A stretch of 9,822 bases of DNA from Lutibacter sp. UBA4458 (GTDB taxonomy: Bacteria > Bacteroidota > Bacteroidia > Flavobacteriales > Flavobacteriaceae). The translations under genes and the position numbers were made by a program. How positions within the stretch are numbered: the stretch's first letter is position 1; every line of letters starts with the position of its first letter. Under the pieces are notes generated by a model. The model was not told the origin of the DNA. It worked only from the letters and a program-made list of their open reading frames with translations, and ran no database searches. The DNA lies in NCBI GenBank assembly GCA_002390165.1, contig DGOU01000018.1, positions 225-10,046 on the forward strand. The letters are read 5' to 3'. Shown one piece after another: positions 7,034-9,822 of the stretch.

Positions 7034-8056
7034 ATGGACGTATTTAAATTAGAAGATTATTCACACAGAAGATATAATCCTTTAAACGGATCATGGGTAT
7101 TGGTGTCACCACATAGAGCCAAACGACCGTGGCAGGGGCAGAAAGAAGAAATCACAACTGAGAAGAAGCTTGCTTATGATAAAGATTGTTATTTGTGTCC
7201 GACCAATTCAAGAATAGGAGGAGAAAGGAACCCCAATTATAAAAGTACTTTTTCGTTTACTAATGACTTTAGTGCTTTACTTCCCGATACGCCAGAGGGA
7301 TTATACGAAGAAGATGAATTATTGATAGCTAAAAGTGAAACAGGCTTTTGTAAGGTAATCTGTTTTTCTCCCAGGCATGACCTTACAATACCCGATATGG
7401 ATGTTTCTTCAATTGTTAAAATAGTCGATCTTTGGCAAAAAGAATTTGAGAACATTGGAAAAATGGAAACCATAAACCATATTCAAATCTTTGAAAATAA
7501 AGGGAGTGTTATGGGAGCCAGTAATCCGCATCCTCATGGTCAAATCTGGGCTCAGAATTCTATTCCAGATGAACCTTTTAAAGAAGATCAAAAACAAAAA
7601 GAATATTTTGAAAAGCATGGAAAAAGTCTGCTATTGGATTATGTAAACAAAGAATTAGATAAGAAGGAAAGAATTGTAATTGAAAACGATTTCTTTGTAG
7701 CACTTGTACCTTATTGGGCTGTCTGGCCATTTGAAATAATTATCATCAGTAAAAGACACATTGTTGATATATTGCAATTTTCAAATTCTGAAAAAATAGG
7801 TTTTGCAGAAATATATAAGGAGTTGACTGGTAAATATGATAGACTATTCAATACTTCTTTTCCATATTCGGCTGGAATACATCAAAGGCCAACAGATGGT
7901 AAAAAAAGGAGTTGGTGGCATTTTCATATGCATTTTTATCCTCCATTATTACGATCAGCAACAATTAAAAAATTTATGGTTGGCTATGAGATGTTAGCCA
8001 ATTCGCAAAGGGATATTACTGCTGAAACAAGTGCAAAAATGCTTAGAGAATTATAA
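7034..8056 (+). CDS. galT: UDP-glucose--hexose-1-phosphate uridylyltransferase
   Basis: The enzyme swaps galactose 1-phosphate for the glucose 1-phosphate of UDP-glucose, giving UDP-galactose and glucose 1-phosphate. Its 340 residues follow the class I (E. coli-like) GalT closely. Cys52 and Cys55 (CYLC), His115 (PRHDL) and His166 match the structural zinc ligands. His168, the second histidine of NPHPHGQIW, is the uridylylated nucleophile. His283, His298 and His300 (GIHQRP and HFHMHFYPP) match the second metal site. I chose the ATG at 7034, because translation from it begins directly with the expected N-terminus. A TTG at 7025 would add only three residues (MKN). The gene follows galK by 13 bp and precedes the symporter by 30 bp. 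No galE, needed to regenerate UDP-glucose, is present in the window. Confidence 0.96.
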   Translation: MDVFKLEDYSHRRYNPLNGSWVLVSPHRAKRPWQGQKEEITTEKKLAYDKDCYLCPTNSRIGGERNPNYKSTFSFTNDFSALLPDTPEGLYEEDELLIAKSETGFCKVICFSPRHDLTIPDMDVSSIVKIVDLWQKEFENIGKMETINHIQIFENKGSVMGASNPHPHGQIWAQNSIPDEPFKEDQKQKEYFEKHGKSLLLDYVNKELDKKERIVIENDFFVALVPYWAVWPFEIIIISKRHIVDILQFSNSEKIGFAEIYKELTGKYDRLFNTSFPYSAGIHQRPTDGKKRSWWHFHMHFYPPLLRSATIKKFMVGYEMLANSQRDITAETSAKMLREL

Positions 8057-8086
8057 TTTTTTTTATATTTAATTAATCGTACTATT

Positions 8087-9733
8087 ATGACAACAGGATT
8101 CGGGTTTTGGGATTATTTTGTGTTTATTGCTTATGCCATTCTAATTTTGGGAGTTGGTCTGTGGGTGTCCAGAGATAAAAAGGGGCATGAAAAAACTGCT
8201 GAAGATTACTTTTTAGCTAGTAAGTCCTTGCCTTGGTGGGCCATTGGAGCTTCGTTAATTGCTGCAAATATTTCAGCTGAACAATTTATCGGCATGTCTG
8301 GGTCTGGTTTTGTACTCGGCTTGGCTATAGCATCCTATGAATGGATGGCAGCTATTACTTTAGTCATAGTTGCGAAATATTTTCTTCCAATTTTTATGGA
8401 AAAGGGAATTTATACCATTCCGGAGTTTATTGAAAAAAGATACTCTTCAAATTTAAAAACAATTTTAGCAATTTTTTGGTTGGCTCTTTATGTATTTATC
8501 AACTTAACATCTGTTCTTTATTTAGGAGGTTTGGCAATTGAAACCATCATGGGTGTTGACATGATCTATGCGATTGTAGGTTTGGCTTTATTTGCTGCAG
8601 CATATTCTTTATATGGTGGATTATCTGCTGTAGCCTGGACAGATGTTATTCAAGTAATATTTTTAGTATTAGGAGGTTTGGTTACTACTTATATTGCACT
8701 GAATACAGTCTCTGATGGTGGTGGAGTTATTGCCGGATTTAGTAAGGTTTTAGAAGCTGCGCCGGATAAATTTCATATGGTAATAGATAAATTTAATGCT
8801 AACGGGAGTTTTAATTCTAAGTATAAAGATTTACCGGGTATTTGGGTAATATTTGGTGGCTTATGGGTTGCAAATTTATATTACTGGGGATTTAATCAAT
8901 ATATTATTCAAAGAACATTAGCTGCTAAATCATTAAAAGAATCTCAAAAAGGAATTCTTTTTGCTGCATTTTTAAAATTAATTATTCCATTGGTAGTAGT
9001 TATTCCAGGTATTGCTGCTTATGTAATGATTAATGATCCAGAAATAATGGCTCGTCTTGGTGAAGCAGGTCAATTTAAAACACCTTCAGTAGATCAGGCA
9101 GATAGGGCTTACCCATGGTTACTGCAATTCTTACCAACCGGACTTAAAGGTGTTGCCTTTGCTGCGTTAGCTGCTGCTATTGTTTCTTCATTGGCTTCTA
9201 TGTTAAATTCTACTTCCACTATATTTACTATGGATATTTACAGGGAATATATCAATAAAAATGCTGATGATAAAACTACGGTTAATGTTGGTAGAATTAC
9301 AGCTGCTGTTGCATTGCTTATTGCTGTTTTAATCGCTCCTATGCTTGATGGTCTTGATCAGGCTTTCCAATATATTCAAGAGTATACAGGTATGGTTAGT
9401 CCTGGTATTTTAGCAGTATTTTTATTAGGGTTGTTCTGGAAAAAAACAACCAATAATGCTGCAATATGGGGTGTTTTGGCATCACTAGTAATTGCATTAT
9501 TCTTTAAATTTGTTCCAATATCAGGTTTAGAGCCCTGGATGCATCAAATGGGATTAACATTTATCCTAACATCTATTATTATAATTATTATTAGCTATGT
9601 GGAAGGTAAAGGAGCTGATAATCCTAAAGGTATAGTGCTTACCAAAGAATTGTTTAAGACAACTCCACTGTTCAATATTGGTGCTTTTGTAGTAATGATT
9701 ATACTTGTGGCATTATATGCTTTGTTTTGGTGA
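8087..9733 (+). CDS. sglT: Sodium/galactose (glucose) symporter, SSF family, vSGLT-like
   Basis: This inner-membrane carrier couples inward Na+ flow to sugar uptake. At 548 residues it is very close to Vibrio parahaemolyticus vSGLT (about 543), with 14 transmembrane segments expected. Shared stretches include GVGLWVSRDKKG (22-33), SLIAANISAEQFIGMSGSG (56-74), WVANLYYWGFNQYIIQRT (260-277) and IVSSLASMLNST (365-376). By alignment to vSGLT as I remember it, Na+ ligands fall on Ala59, Ile62, Ser367 and Ser368. Sugar ligands fall on Gln66, Glu85, Asn263, Lys297 and Gln431, and the inner gate is Tyr266. The position of sugar-contacting Ser91 in vSGLT is Ala88 here. The extracellular loop near 235-248 seems about six residues longer than in vSGLT. 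As last gene of the operon it would bring in the galactose freed by the two hydrolases. Glucose may also be a substrate. Confidence 0.95.
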   Translation: MTTGFGFWDYFVFIAYAILILGVGLWVSRDKKGHEKTAEDYFLASKSLPWWAIGASLIAANISAEQFIGMSGSGFVLGLAIASYEWMAAITLVIVAKYFLPIFMEKGIYTIPEFIEKRYSSNLKTILAIFWLALYVFINLTSVLYLGGLAIETIMGVDMIYAIVGLALFAAAYSLYGGLSAVAWTDVIQVIFLVLGGLVTTYIALNTVSDGGGVIAGFSKVLEAAPDKFHMVIDKFNANGSFNSKYKDLPGIWVIFGGLWVANLYYWGFNQYIIQRTLAAKSLKESQKGILFAAFLKLIIPLVVVIPGIAAYVMINDPEIMARLGEAGQFKTPSVDQADRAYPWLLQFLPTGLKGVAFAALAAAIVSSLASMLNSTSTIFTMDIYREYINKNADDKTTVNVGRITAAVALLIAVLIAPMLDGLDQAFQYIQEYTGMVSPGILAVFLLGLFWKKTTNNAAIWGVLASLVIALFFKFVPISGLEPWMHQMGLTFILTSIIIIIISYVEGKGADNPKGIVLTKELFKTTPLFNIGAFVVMIILVALYALFW

Positions 9734-9787
9734 TAGAACATAATACTAAAATGAAAAAACATATTACTTAAAAGATCTTATTAAAAA

Positions 9788-9813
9788 GGGGCTTTACTCT
9801 AAAGCAAAACCCC
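9788..9813 (+). terminator. Weak hairpin after the symporter gene, possible operon terminator
   Basis: GCTTT (9791-9795) and AAAGC (9801-9805) form a perfect 5-bp stem around the loop ACTCT. GGG at 9788-9790 can extend it by pairing with CCC at 9810-9813, leaving four bulged A residues on the 3' side. It starts 55 bp past the symporter's TGA. No T-run follows before the window ends, so it is not a canonical intrinsic terminator. I see nothing else in 9734-9822. Confidence 0.3.
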
Positions 9814-9822
9814 ATACTTAAA

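Noticed and set aside
7237..7618. Two overlapping minus-strand frames inside galT
   Set aside because: They overlap each other and the conserved GalT active-site region, so they are shadows.
9751..9771. Tiny open frame (ATG to TAA) after the symporter gene
   Set aside because: It has only six codons and no supporting features.
1..9822. CRISPR arrays, tRNA or rRNA genes, riboswitches, transposases, phage genes
   Set aside because: No spaced repeats, RNA-gene signatures or mobile-element genes were seen on either strand; nearly all bases belong to the seven catabolic and regulatory genes.

Overview
The window reads as a chromosomal sugar-utilisation locus from a low-GC member of the Bacteroidota, most likely a flavobacterium. 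The signs are a strongly AT-rich sequence, a TAnnTTTG promoter element of the Bacteroidota sigma-A type, no clear Shine-Dalgarno sequences before the genes, lipoprotein-type glycoside hydrolases with Asn or Ser before the lipobox cysteine, and proteins rich in Lys, Asn and Ile. The genus cannot be decided from the sequence alone.

Layout: two gene sets run divergently from a 108-bp intergenic region (3785-3892). Leftward (minus strand) come a GH53 endo-beta-1,4-galactanase lipoprotein and then, after only 3 bp, a GH2 beta-galactosidase lipoprotein. Rightward (plus strand) come a GntR-family regulator with a sugar-binding-protein-like effector domain, then galM (aldose 1-epimerase), galK (galactokinase), galT (hexose-1-phosphate uridylyltransferase) and a vSGLT-type Na+/galactose symporter. 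Gaps between these five genes are 13-30 bp, so they probably form one operon. Positions 112-286 hold no gene I can support. Positions 1-111 may be the tail of another plus-strand gene.

How the genes fit together: the galactanase would cut beta-1,4-galactan (pectic or similar) at or outside the cell envelope. The GH2 enzyme would trim the oligosaccharides to galactose, and the symporter would import galactose with Na+. GalM would convert beta- to alpha-galactose, and GalK and GalT would feed it into the Leloir pathway. The GntR protein probably controls both arms through the shared intergenic region, where I see an 18-bp imperfect dyad (AAC-nn-GTA-nn-TAC-nn-GTT) and a promoter -7 box ending 4 bp before the regulator's ATG, which implies a leaderless or nearly leaderless mRNA. 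No SusC/SusD pair and no galE lie in the window.

I do not see a previously undescribed system. The most useful second-look items are the dyad operator, the near-leaderless regulator, a Ser-to-Ala change in the symporter's sugar site, and the compact galactan-to-central-metabolism arrangement without an outer-membrane uptake pair.
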